Positions 17,790 to 25,976 of a stretch of DNA of 64,000 bases are shown here, in pieces. The stretch covers positions 1 through 64,000 of the forward strand of contig JACQFQ010000014.1 in the NCBI GenBank assembly GCA_016199985.1, in the 5' to 3' direction. The notes below the pieces were generated by a model. The model saw only the letters and a list, made by a program, of their open reading frames with translations. It was not told the origin of the DNA and did no database searches. Every line of letters begins with the position of its first letter. Within the stretch, counting starts at the first letter, position 1. The position numbers and the translations under genes were made by a program. The DNA comes from Verrucomicrobiota bacterium (GTDB lineage: Bacteria; Verrucomicrobiota; Verrucomicrobiia; Limisphaerales; UBA11320).

Positions 17790-18941
17790 ATGCTTTTCTA
17801 CCTCGCCCAATCGATTCTCGACACCGTGAAGGGCACGGCGTGGGAGGACCTGTTGTCCTTCCTGCGCCTCTTTCGTTACATCAGCTTTCGCAGCGCGTCC
17901 GCCGCGGTCACCGCCCTCTCCCTGTCGCTCTGGCTGGGGCCCCGGTTCATCGAGTGGTTGAAGCGCCTGAAATTCGGCCAGGATTATGTGGACAAGGCGG
18001 AGGAGGTCGGTGGCTTGACCGCGCGCGTCAACAAAAAGGGAACGCCCACCATGGGAGGGCTGCTCATCGTCGCGGTGATGGACATTTCGGCCATCCTGTG
18101 GTCTGTGCCGAACGTCCTCGTGCTTCTGACGCTCTTGTCGGTCCTCGTCCTGGCGGGGCTCGGATTCTACGACGACTACGCGAAGATCACGCGGCAGAAC
18201 AGCCGGGGCGCCGCCGCCTATGTGAAGCTCATCGTCCAGTTCAGCCTCGCCGGCTTCATCGCGCTCTATCTCGCCAAAAACAGCGAGACGCGGTCGCTCG
18301 TTCAGGATTTCATGCTTCCCTTCTTCAAGCATCCGATCGCGACCGGCACGCTCGGGCTCGGCATCGGGCTCGCCATTACGACGCTGGCGATCGTGGCCAG
18401 CTCCAACGCGGTGAACCTCACCGACGGCCTGGACGGACTGGCGGTCGGGTGCACCTTGATCGTCAGCGTCGTGTTCCTGATTCTCACCTACGTCGCGGGG
18501 AACCACCGATTCGCCTTGTACCTCCAAGTTCCCTACGTGCCCGGAGCCGGGGAGCTCACGGTCTTTTGCTCCGCGATGATCGGGGCGGGACTTGGTTTCC
18601 TGTGGTTCAACTGCCATCCCGCGCAGGTGTTCATGGGCGACACCGGATCGCTCAGCCTCGGCGGCGCGCTCGGGATCATCGCCGTGCTCATCCACCAGCC
18701 TTTCGTTCTCGCCATCGCGGGCGCCGTGTTCGTCGCGGAGGCGCTGTCCGTGATGATGCAGCGCGGATGGTTCAAGTACACTCGGATGCGGTTTGGCGAG
18801 GGGCGGCGGATATTTCTGATGGCCCCCTTGCACCATCACTTTGAGAAGATGGGGTGGCATGAGAACAAGGTGGTGGTGCGGTTTTACATTCTGTGCTTTT
18901 TATGCGCGGTGCTGGCGCTCGCCAGCTTGAAGATTCGATGA
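17790..18941 (+). CDS. mraY: Phospho-MurNAc-pentapeptide transferase
   Basis: MraY transfers phospho-MurNAc-pentapeptide to undecaprenyl phosphate, forming lipid I at the inner membrane. The 383-residue polytopic protein has about ten membrane segments and the family motifs: KKGTPTMGG, the aspartate pair FYDDYAK (D128, D129), SSNAVNLTDGLDGLA, VFMGDTGSLSLGG and the APLHHHFE loop near the C-terminus. Start ATG at 17790 gives MLFYLAQSILDTVKG. It is followed 12 bases later by murD. Confidence 0.98.
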   Translation: MLFYLAQSILDTVKGTAWEDLLSFLRLFRYISFRSASAAVTALSLSLWLGPRFIEWLKRLKFGQDYVDKAEEVGGLTARVNKKGTPTMGGLLIVAVMDISAILWSVPNVLVLLTLLSVLVLAGLGFYDDYAKITRQNSRGAAAYVKLIVQFSLAGFIALYLAKNSETRSLVQDFMLPFFKHPIATGTLGLGIGLAITTLAIVASSNAVNLTDGLDGLAVGCTLIVSVVFLILTYVAGNHRFALYLQVPYVPGAGELTVFCSAMIGAGLGFLWFNCHPAQVFMGDTGSLSLGGALGIIAVLIHQPFVLAIAGAVFVAEALSVMMQRGWFKYTRMRFGEGRRIFLMAPLHHHFEKMGWHENKVVVRFYILCFLCAVLALASLKIR

Positions 18942-18953
18942 GGTTGTGATGCG

Positions 18954-20342
18954 ATGGCCGGCTTGAACATGGGCAACTACGAAGGAAAACGGGTGTTGGT
19001 GATCGGGCTTGGCGTGAGCGGCCGCGCGGCGGCGGATTTGCTCGCGCGGCGCGGCGCCCGGGTCGTTGCCATCGACTCCGCCGATTCCGCCGAGCTGCGG
19101 GCCGCCGTCGCCTCGCTCGGAAGCCAGGGCGTCTCGACAAGGCTGGGCGCGTCCGGTTTGCCGGAGGGACATTTCGATCTCGCGGTGACCAGCCCCGGGA
19201 TTCCGTCCTCGCTTCCTTGGTTCGACGCTCTCTGCGCCGCCGGGATTCCGGTGATCGGAGAGCTGGAGCTCGGCTATCGCGAGTCGCTGTGCCTGAGCGT
19301 GGCCATCACGGGAACAGATGGAAAGACCACGACCACCCGCCTCGTGGAGCACATGCTGAAACACTGCCACAAGCGGACGATCGCCGCTGGCAATGTCGGG
19401 GTTCCGATCTGCTCCGTGGCGGATCAAACGAAGGAGCTCGACATTCTCACCTTGGAGGTGAGCTCGTTCCAGCTGGAGACCACCGAGTTCTTCCGTCCGT
19501 CGGTGGCGGTGGTGACCAATCTGGCGCCCGACCATTTGGATCGCCACCGAACCATGGAGGCCTACATCCAGGCCAAGGGGCGGATCTTCAGAAACCAGCA
19601 GCTCTTCGACTGGGCGATCATCCAGTCCGACGCGCTCACGAAGCTGCGCGCGGCGGGCGTCGAGGCGCCGTCGAAGGTGATCAGCTACTCGGCGACGGAT
19701 CCTCGGGCGGACATCTATATGGATCGCAGCCTGCTCATCAGCCGGCTGGGCGGATGGGAGGGGCCGCTGCTGGACTTTGACAAGTGTCGCCTAGCGGGAC
19801 CGCACAACGCGGAGAACTGCATGGCGGCCCTGGCGGTGGGGAGGGTTTTGCGGCTGCCGCTGGAGCAGACGCTCGAGGCCGTCCGCTCCTTCGCGCCGCT
19901 GCCGCATCGATGCGAGCCCGTCGCGCAAATCGGAGGGATTATTTATGTGAACGATTCGAAATCGACGACGATGCACTCGCTCCTGGCCGCGCTGCGGTCC
20001 GTGTCGGCCGCGCCGGGCGGGCGGCCGAACGTGTGGCTGATCGCCGGGGGCAAGGACAAGGGGCTGGAGTATCACGACGCCGGCCCGCTGATTTCGCAAC
20101 GGGTGAGAGGCGCGTATCTGATTGGCGAGACTCGCGAGCGCCTGCGTTCGGCCTGGAGTCTTTTTACTCCTTGCGCCCTCTCCGGCTCGTTGTTAGAAGC
20201 TGTTCGCGAAGCCGCCCGGCGTGCCGAGCCGGGTGACGTGGTTCTGCTTTCGCCAGCTTGCTCCAGCTTCGACCAGTTTCAGGATTACCAACATCGGGGC
20301 GATACGTTCCGACAAGCAGTCGCGCAGTTGGCGGCTGGCTGA
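18954..20342 (+). CDS. murD: UDP-MurNAc-L-Ala:D-Glu ligase
   Basis: MurD adds D-glutamate to UDP-MurNAc-L-alanine. The 462-residue protein has an N-terminal Rossmann domain (KRVLVIGLGVSGRAAADLL), the ATP loop TGTDGKTTTTRL around residues 119-130 (Asp where many Mur ligases have Asn), LEVSSFQLETTE, TNLAPDHLDRH, PHRCEPVAQ and VNDSKSTT, then SPACSSFDQFQDYQHRGD near the C-terminus. Start 18954 is used; the next in-frame ATG at 18969 is also possible. A stem-loop and 190 bases of spacing follow before the LysM gene, so murD may end a transcript segment. Confidence 0.97.
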   Translation: MAGLNMGNYEGKRVLVIGLGVSGRAAADLLARRGARVVAIDSADSAELRAAVASLGSQGVSTRLGASGLPEGHFDLAVTSPGIPSSLPWFDALCAAGIPVIGELELGYRESLCLSVAITGTDGKTTTTRLVEHMLKHCHKRTIAAGNVGVPICSVADQTKELDILTLEVSSFQLETTEFFRPSVAVVTNLAPDHLDRHRTMEAYIQAKGRIFRNQQLFDWAIIQSDALTKLRAAGVEAPSKVISYSATDPRADIYMDRSLLISRLGGWEGPLLDFDKCRLAGPHNAENCMAALAVGRVLRLPLEQTLEAVRSFAPLPHRCEPVAQIGGIIYVNDSKSTTMHSLLAALRSVSAAPGGRPNVWLIAGGKDKGLEYHDAGPLISQRVRGAYLIGETRERLRSAWSLFTPCALSGSLLEAVREAARRAEPGDVVLLSPACSSFDQFQDYQHRGDTFRQAVAQLAAG

Positions 20343-20422
20343 GTTGCCGGCGATCGAGGCTCCCGGAAGGGTTATGCATGTCCTCCGCTGAACTCAGGCC
20401 GCGCGGTCAAGATTTTCGCTGA

Positions 20423-20446
20423 GGCGTTTTTTTGAGGGAAAACGCC
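20423..20446 (+). promoter_or_regulatory. Stem-loop between murD and the LysM gene
   Basis: GGCGTTTT at 20423-20430 pairs with AAAACGCC at 20439-20446 around an eight-base loop. It lies 80 bases after murD and 87 bases before the LysM gene. It could partially terminate murD transcripts or act as an attenuator; the T-run lies within the stem rather than after it. Confidence 0.35.
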
Positions 20447-20532
20447 GAGGCGAACCAAACTAAGAACAACCTCAAAGAACTGTCGAGATAGAGACGTTCC
20501 GCTAAGTCACTCGCAACCGATTAAGACTTGTA

Positions 20533-21432
20533 ATGAACACACCGAGTCCACTGGTGCCTCAAGGCGCCCAAGCCAACCCCCGTCGCTCTCCCATGACGTG
20601 GGTATTCCTCGTCCTTTTTCTCCACGTGGGCGTCCTGGCCCTCTTCCTTCTGCAAGGTTGCAAGAACGAGGAGCCCGCCAAGCCGGTCGCGGAGACGCCG
20701 CCTCCGCCGACGCTGGCGCCCGACACCAATTCGTCTCCCGCTCTCGGAGGACTTCCACCGACGCCTCCGCCTCCCGGCGTTCCTAGTGGCGCGACGCCCG
20801 CCCCGAATTTCGCCCTGCCCACCGGCGGCGGCGCTCCCGGCGCAGGTCAGCCGTTGCCTCCAGCGGGCGGTGGATTCAATCCGCCTCCTACGCCTCCACC
20901 GACGCCTGTCATTGCCGATCCCGCGCCCACGACGCCCAGCACCGAGCACATCGTTGTGAAGGGCGACACAGGCGTGACGATCGCGAAGAAATACGGCATG
21001 GGATGGAAGGCCATTGAGGCGGCGAACCCAGGCGTCGACGCGCGACGACTCAAGATCGGCCAGAAGCTGATCATCCCGGCCAAGTCCATTTCGACCGCTC
21101 CCCCTCATGCCGATCACGCGGCGGATGGCGCCACGGGATCCGAGACCGTTTACACCGTCAAGTCGGGCGACACTCTTGGGAAAATCGCCAAGAGCCATGG
21201 CGTGACGGTGAAGGCGCTGCAGGCGGCCAATGGATTGAAGACGACCGGAATCGCGGTGGGCAAGAAGCTCAAGATTCCCGCGAAGACCGCTCCTGCGACC
21301 GCGACGCCGGGCACGGACACGATCGCGCCGCCTCCGTCCATTTCGATTCCGTCGCTGCCTCCGCCCGCGCCGGGCCTGTTGCCCGACACATCGAGTCCGG
21401 GTTCGTCACTGCCTCCTCCTCCGCGGAGGTAA
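20533..21432 (+). CDS. LysM-domain cell-wall-binding protein in the dcw cluster
   Basis: A 299-residue envelope protein. After a short cytoplasmic start comes a hydrophobic segment (MTWVFLVLFLHVGVLALFL, about residues 21-39) ending in LLQGCKN; the Cys could be lipidated, but the residues before it are a poor lipobox. A Pro/Gly-rich linker of about 90 residues follows, then two LysM domains: about 138-183 (HIVVKGDTGVTIAKKYGM) and about 206-250 (VYTVKSGDTLGKIAKSHGV), and a Pro-rich tail. LysM binds peptidoglycan glycan strands. There is no catalytic domain, so it is likely an anchoring or divisome-associated factor. It sits between murD and ftsW, unusual compared with the E. coli order. Confidence 0.88.
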   Translation: MNTPSPLVPQGAQANPRRSPMTWVFLVLFLHVGVLALFLLQGCKNEEPAKPVAETPPPPTLAPDTNSSPALGGLPPTPPPPGVPSGATPAPNFALPTGGGAPGAGQPLPPAGGGFNPPPTPPPTPVIADPAPTTPSTEHIVVKGDTGVTIAKKYGMGWKAIEAANPGVDARRLKIGQKLIIPAKSISTAPPHADHAADGATGSETVYTVKSGDTLGKIAKSHGVTVKALQAANGLKTTGIAVGKKLKIPAKTAPATATPGTDTIAPPPSISIPSLPPPAPGLLPDTSSPGSSLPPPPRR

Positions 21433-21443
21433 GCGGTTTTTCA

Positions 21444-21478
21444 CGAGCGCGCCCACAGGGCCAACCCCGGCGCGCTCG
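21444..21478 (+). terminator. Terminator-like hairpin after the LysM gene
   Basis: CGAGCGCGCC (21444-21453) pairs with GGCGCGCTCG (21469-21478), a 10-bp GC stem with a 15-base loop, followed by CTCTTCGTTCTTGTTTTA, which is T-rich. It begins 11 bases after the LysM stop, so some transcripts probably end here before ftsW. Confidence 0.6.
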
Positions 21479-21498
21479 CTCTTCGTTCTTGTTTTATT

Positions 21499-21525
21499 CT
21501 CCGTCAGGGTTCCACCCTGGCGGAG
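21499..21525 (+). terminator. Second hairpin upstream of ftsW
   Basis: An 11-bp stem (21499-21509 with 21515-21525, one T-G wobble) around a five-base loop, followed by GTTTCTTCC. It follows the first hairpin by 20 bases. Together they form a tandem termination or attenuation region 43 bases before ftsW, implying that ftsW has its own promoter or is reached only by readthrough. Confidence 0.5.
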
Positions 21526-21567
21526 GTTTCTTCCAGCGATCCGCGAACTCCAGCCCATTTTGCTCAC

Positions 21568-22698
21568 GTGAAAATCGCCACCACCCTCCTCGTGTTCTGC
21601 GTCGCCGCCCTTGCCGCCCTTGGCTTGGTGATGATCACCAGCGCCTGCATTGGGATGGAGAGCACGAAGTATCTCCGAAACCAGGCGTTCTGGCTCGCTG
21701 TCGGGTTGGCCGTGTGCTGTGGAATGGCGTTGCCGGATTACAAGTGGCTGGGTCGATTCGCCTGGGTAATCTATGGCGGCGCGATTGTTTTGCTGGCCTT
21801 GGTGTTTGTTCCGGGACTCGCGCCGGAAATTAAAGGGGCGCGTCGTTGGATTTTCCTCGGAGGGCAATCGCTGCAGCCTTCGGAATTCGCCAAGCTGGCG
21901 CTCATCATCGCGCTGGCGAGGTATGGGGATAAGAACCACGTTCACATGCGCAGCTTCTGGCGTGGAGTCGTCGCGCCGGGCGCGCTGGTGGTCGCGATGC
22001 TCGGCCTGATTTTTCCAGAGCCCGACTGGGGAACCACGGTTCTGCTGGCGTGCGTCAGCGGGGTGATGCTGATGGTCGCGGGTCTCCGCCCCGTTTTCTT
22101 CTGGCCAGCCGTCGCGGCGGGATTCAGCGCGCTGGTGATCGGGATCATGCACAACTCCGTCCGCTCCACCCGCGTTCTCGCGTGGCTGAACCCCGAGCTC
22201 TACAAGGATGACAAGGGCTACCAGGCATACCAGTCCCTCATTGCCCTGGGGTCCGGGGGCGTCACGGGCGTCGGGTTGGGCGAAGGCAGGACGAAGCTGG
22301 GATTCATGCCCGAGCACCACACCGACTTCATCTACTCGGTCATCGGGGAGGAGATGGGGCTCGTCGCGACGCTTGCCGTCCTTGCCGCCTTCTTCGTCAT
22401 CATCGTCTGCGGCGTGGTGATCGCCTGGAACGCGCGCGATACTTTCGGCCTTCTTCTCGCGACGGGATGCACCTTCCTTCTCGGCCTGCAGGCCTTCATC
22501 AACATCGGCGTCGTCACAGGGACTCTGCCGAACAAGGGGCTCGCGCTGCCTTTTCTCAGCTACGGGGGATCGAATCTGCTCGCGATGTCGGCCACGGTCG
22601 GGATTCTGTTGAACGTGGCGCGACATGCGCGCGCAAACCGTCCCGAGGGCTCCTTCGCGGGAGGCGACATGAACCCTTTCGCCGAGGCGACGGTCTAG
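21568..22698 (+). CDS. ftsW: Septal peptidoglycan polymerase (SEDS protein)
   Basis: FtsW is the glycan-strand polymerase of the septum, partner of the class B PBP. The 376-residue SEDS protein has about ten membrane segments and the family motifs: RRWIFLGGQSLQPSEFAKLA, FPEPDWGTTVLL (with the aspartate after the EP), SLIALGSGGVTGVGLGEG, FMPEHHTDFIYSVIGEEMG, and PNKGLALPFLSYGGSNLLA near the C-terminus. The GTG at 21568 is taken as start. The tail (GDMNPFAEATV) is short. Two hairpins precede it, so its expression may be uncoupled from murD and the LysM gene. Confidence 0.97.
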   Translation: MKIATTLLVFCVAALAALGLVMITSACIGMESTKYLRNQAFWLAVGLAVCCGMALPDYKWLGRFAWVIYGGAIVLLALVFVPGLAPEIKGARRWIFLGGQSLQPSEFAKLALIIALARYGDKNHVHMRSFWRGVVAPGALVVAMLGLIFPEPDWGTTVLLACVSGVMLMVAGLRPVFFWPAVAAGFSALVIGIMHNSVRSTRVLAWLNPELYKDDKGYQAYQSLIALGSGGVTGVGLGEGRTKLGFMPEHHTDFIYSVIGEEMGLVATLAVLAAFFVIIVCGVVIAWNARDTFGLLLATGCTFLLGLQAFINIGVVTGTLPNKGLALPFLSYGGSNLLAMSATVGILLNVARHARANRPEGSFAGGDMNPFAEATV

Positions 22699-22745
22699 TG
22701 CTCCCCGGCGCCTCCATCGCGGCTCTTGGCCCTGCGTCCGCATCC

Positions 22746-23894
22746 ATGATCCCCGCCACCTCGACTTTTGCTCCTCGCGTGTTCATCGCCTGCGGCGGCA
22801 CTGGTGGACATCTGTTCCCAGGGCTTGCGGTCGGGGCCGAGCTTCGGCGCGAAGGCGCGCGGGTCGCCTTGGTGGTTTCTGAGAAGGAGGTGGATCAAGC
22901 CGCGCTTCGCGGCGAGACCCGCTTTGACATACTGCGGCTGCCCGCCGCGGGGCTGGGGCAGGCGGGTCGATGGGCTGTGCTGCTGGGATTCTGGAGATCG
23001 CTGTCTTTGTGCCGACGGGAGTTCGCCGCGAGCCGACCCGACGCTGTGCTGGCGATGGGCGGATTCACGTGCGCGGCGCCGATGATCGCCGGTCGCTGGG
23101 CGGGCGCGTCTCTGTTCCTCCACGATTCCAACGCGGTCGCCGGACGCGTGAATCGGTGGCTCTCCCGCTGGACCGAGGAAACCTTCATCGCCTTTCCGCA
23201 GGCCGCCGCCCGTTTGCATTGTCGCTCCGTGACGTGCTGCGGCACGCCCGTTCGCGAGCGGTTTCAGCGCGTCGACTCTCCGGCCGCCGCGCGCTTGGCT
23301 CTGGGGCTGGATCCTGTCCGGCCTGTCTTGCTCATCATGGGCGGAAGCCAGGGAGCGCGCGGGGTCAACGAAGCGGTCCTGTCGCTCCTGCCGCGCTTGA
23401 AGCAGGAACTCCCGGATCTTCAGCTGCTCCATCTCGCGGGCGCGAAAGACTTTGAGTCCGTTCAGGCGCGATATCAGGCGTTGAAGGTGGAGGCGCGCGT
23501 CATGCCGTTTCTTGAAGCGATGGAACTGGCTCTGGCCGCCGCCACCGTGGGCGTGAGTCGGGCGGGCGGATCGTCCGTGGCGGAGATGGCCGCGATGGCT
23601 TGTCCCTGCATCCTGATTCCCTATCCAGCCGCCGCGGACGACCATCAGCGGCTCAACGCCGCGGCGCTTGCCGAGCGCGGGGCCGCTCTTTGGCTGGGCC
23701 AGTCGGAGGCGCAGTCCGGGAAACTTCTCGAATGGATCCTGCGTCTTTTGCGCCACGAGTCGGAGCGAGCGGCGATGGCGCACAAGTTGTCGGAATGGCA
23801 TGCGCCCGACGCCGCCCGTCGGATCGCCCAGCGCGTGACGGCCTCTTTGAGGGCGAGAGCAGGGCAGCGCGGCGCGGCGCTGGCCACGCCTTGA
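22746..23894 (+). CDS. murG: UDP-GlcNAc:MurNAc-pentapeptide-PP-undecaprenol GlcNAc transferase
   Basis: MurG adds GlcNAc to lipid I, making lipid II on the cytoplasmic face. With the ATG at 22746 the protein is 382 residues and begins MIPATSTFAPRVFIACGGTG. The diagnostic loops are present: GGTGGHLFPGLAVGAELR, AMGGFTCAAPMIAGR, LHDSNAVAGRVNRWLSR, LIMGGSQGARGVNE, and the nucleotide-binding region SRAGGSSVAEMAAMACPC. The reading frame stays open upstream into ftsW but that part is not MurG-like. In other bacteria murC follows murG; here murB follows directly after about 40 bases. Confidence 0.96.
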   Translation: MIPATSTFAPRVFIACGGTGGHLFPGLAVGAELRREGARVALVVSEKEVDQAALRGETRFDILRLPAAGLGQAGRWAVLLGFWRSLSLCRREFAASRPDAVLAMGGFTCAAPMIAGRWAGASLFLHDSNAVAGRVNRWLSRWTEETFIAFPQAAARLHCRSVTCCGTPVRERFQRVDSPAAARLALGLDPVRPVLLIMGGSQGARGVNEAVLSLLPRLKQELPDLQLLHLAGAKDFESVQARYQALKVEARVMPFLEAMELALAAATVGVSRAGGSSVAEMAAMACPCILIPYPAAADDHQRLNAAALAERGAALWLGQSEAQSGKLLEWILRLLRHESERAAMAHKLSEWHAPDAARRIAQRVTASLRARAGQRGAALATP

Positions 23895-23933
23895 CCCGCG
23901 ACCGACGGGACTCGATCAGCGCTTTTTGTGAAC

Positions 23934-24890
23934 ATGGCAGCGACCAACCAACACGCCGCATGGGCGGAGCACCTTCAAGCTCGACTGTCGAAGGCGGCGG
24001 TTGTCCATTCAGATCACTCCCTGGCGAAGCGCACCACGCTGAGGGTGGGGGGCAAGGCCGACCTCTACGTGGAGCCCGCAAACGAGCTCGATCTGGCTGA
24101 GTCCTTGCGCTTCGCGAAGGAGCGCTCCCTCGCCATCACACTCCTGGGGCGAGGATCAAACCTCCTCATTCGCGACGGGGGCATCCGCGGAGTGGTGGTG
24201 TGCCTCGCTCAGCCGCCTTTCTCCCAGGTGATCGTTGAGGACATCCGTTTGCGCTGCGGCGCGGGCGCAAGGCTCAAGACCGTCGCCGTGGAGGCGCGTC
24301 GAGCGGGCGTCGCCGGTCTCGAGTTTTTGGAGGGCATCCCGGGCAGCGTCGGCGGGGCGATGCGGATGAACGCCGGCGCCATGGGGAGCTCGATGTTTGA
24401 GAGAATCGAGTCGCTCCGCTACATGGATCTGGACGGCGGCGTGTTCGAAAAATCGGTGACGGACGTCGCATCCCAGTACCGGAGCTGCCCCTTGCTGAAG
24501 ACGCATATCGCCCTGAGCGCGGTTCTCATCGGCCTTCGGTCTTCCCCCGAGGAGATCGCGCAGAGGATGAGCCAGTACAGCAACAAGCGATGGGAGAGCC
24601 AACCCCCTCAACCGAGCGCCGGGTGCATCTTCAAGAACCCGGCGACGATTCCCGCCGGGAAACTTGTCGACGAGTTGGGCCTCAAGGGCGCTTCGGTCGG
24701 CGGGGCCCGGGTGTCCGAGATCCATGGCAACTTCATCGTGAATGACGGGAACGCCACTTCGTCGGAGGTGCTGCGGCTGATCCAGGTCATTCGTGAGAAG
24801 GCCAGGACGCAGCGCGGCATTGAGCTGGAAACCGAGGTTGAGATCCTGGGCTCGGATGAGCCGTCTTCGACGCCTCCCGGCCCTGTTTGA
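23934..24890 (+). CDS. murB: UDP-N-acetylenolpyruvoylglucosamine reductase
   Basis: MurB reduces enolpyruvyl-UDP-GlcNAc to UDP-MurNAc using FAD and NADPH. The 318-residue protein has the FAD-binding motifs (TTLRVGGKADLYVEP, LLGRGSNLLIRDGG, GIPGSVGGAMRMNAGAMGS), SAGCIFKNP, and a C-terminal ETEVEILG with the expected catalytic glutamate. At the proton-donor position the usual YRxS reads YRSC, so Cys185 replaces serine. A GTG at 23928 is an alternative start two codons earlier. It follows murG directly, with no murC between. A MurC-MurB or MurC-Ddl fusion is excluded by length and sequence. Confidence 0.95.
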   Translation: MAATNQHAAWAEHLQARLSKAAVVHSDHSLAKRTTLRVGGKADLYVEPANELDLAESLRFAKERSLAITLLGRGSNLLIRDGGIRGVVVCLAQPPFSQVIVEDIRLRCGAGARLKTVAVEARRAGVAGLEFLEGIPGSVGGAMRMNAGAMGSSMFERIESLRYMDLDGGVFEKSVTDVASQYRSCPLLKTHIALSAVLIGLRSSPEEIAQRMSQYSNKRWESQPPQPSAGCIFKNPATIPAGKLVDELGLKGASVGGARVSEIHGNFIVNDGNATSSEVLRLIQVIREKARTQRGIELETEVEILGSDEPSSTPPGPV

Positions 24891-24900
24891 GTCTTACTCT

Positions 24901-25812
24901 ATGAGTTCTCCTTTGAAGATCGCCGTGATGCGTGGCGGGCCGTCCGCCGAGCGCGAGGTGTCCCTGAAGACCGGCGCCGCGGTCGCCCAGGCCTTGCGGT
25001 CCCGCGGCCATGAGGTGGTCGAGGTGGATCCGGCGCCGGGCCGATGGGAGCTGCCCGCCGGCGTCGATGTGGCGTTTCTTGCGCTGCACGGGACCTACGG
25101 CGAGGACGGAACGATCCAGCGGGAGCTTGAGAATCTCGGCGTTCGCTACACCGGCTGCGGCGTCGAGGCCAGCCGGCTCGCGTTTGACAAGGTTCTTACA
25201 AAGCAGCGCTGCCTGGACCGTCAGGTGCCCACCGCCCGTTACGCCGTGTTCCATCGCGCCGGGGAGCCCTGGCCCGCGGGCTGGGAGCCTCCGGTGATCC
25301 TGAAGCCCGTCCGTCAAGGATCGAGCGTTGGCCTTCAATTTGTGCGTCAGCGGGACCAGTGGGCCGCGGCGCTCGCGGGGTCGTTGGAATACGATCGGGA
25401 GGCGCTGATGGAGGAACTGATCCAGGGCCGCGAAACAACGGTGGGGATTCTCGACGGGCAGGCGCTGCCTATCGTCGAGGTGCGTCCCAAGCACGGCGCC
25501 TACGACTATGGAAACAAGTACACCGCCGGAGCAACCGAGTACTTGTGTCCCGCGCCCTTCGATGCCGGCGTCACCGCTTCCATTCAAGCCGCCGCCGTCG
25601 GCGCGTTCCACGCGATCGGGGGACGCGACTACGCGCGAGTCGACGTCATGGTCCGTCCGTCCGGCGAGCCGGTTGTCCTTGAGGTGAACACTCTGCCCGG
25701 GATGACGGAGACGAGCCTGTTCCCCAAGGCCGCCGCGGCCGCCGGGATTTCCTATTCTGAGCTTTGCCAGAAGATGGTGGATCTGGCGCTGCGGCGTCGT
25801 GTTGCGGGATGA
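24901..25812 (+). CDS. ddl: D-alanine-D-alanine ligase
   Basis: Ddl joins two D-alanines in an ATP-dependent step for MurF. With the ATG at 24901 the protein is 303 residues and starts MSSPLKIAVMRGGPSAEREV, matching the family. The ATP-grasp fold is clear: FLALHGTYGEDGTIQ, VILKPVRQGSSVGLQ, MEELIQGRETTVGIL, and ARVDVMVRPSGEPVVLEVNT followed by LPGMTETSLFPKAA. It begins ten bases after murB. About 160 bases without a gene separate it from ftsQ. Confidence 0.97.
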   Translation: MSSPLKIAVMRGGPSAEREVSLKTGAAVAQALRSRGHEVVEVDPAPGRWELPAGVDVAFLALHGTYGEDGTIQRELENLGVRYTGCGVEASRLAFDKVLTKQRCLDRQVPTARYAVFHRAGEPWPAGWEPPVILKPVRQGSSVGLQFVRQRDQWAAALAGSLEYDREALMEELIQGRETTVGILDGQALPIVEVRPKHGAYDYGNKYTAGATEYLCPAPFDAGVTASIQAAAVGAFHAIGGRDYARVDVMVRPSGEPVVLEVNTLPGMTETSLFPKAAAAAGISYSELCQKMVDLALRRRVAG

Positions 25813-25976
25813 AAGCGCTGAGAGCGAAGACGCGATTGAGATTTCCGCGCTTTCGCTCATCCCGATATTGACCTTCGCAACCCCTCGTTCCCATACTTGC
25901 CCGCTGTTCGACCCGTGGACCCTGTGAACCTTGACGCATTCTTGGCGGCCTTCGCGCGGCCTGCCTGCCTTCGCCC

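Noticed and set aside
22467..22745. A 93-codon upstream extension of murG
   Set aside because: It overlaps the conserved end of ftsW in another frame and lacks MurG similarity; the ATG at 22746 fits the family.
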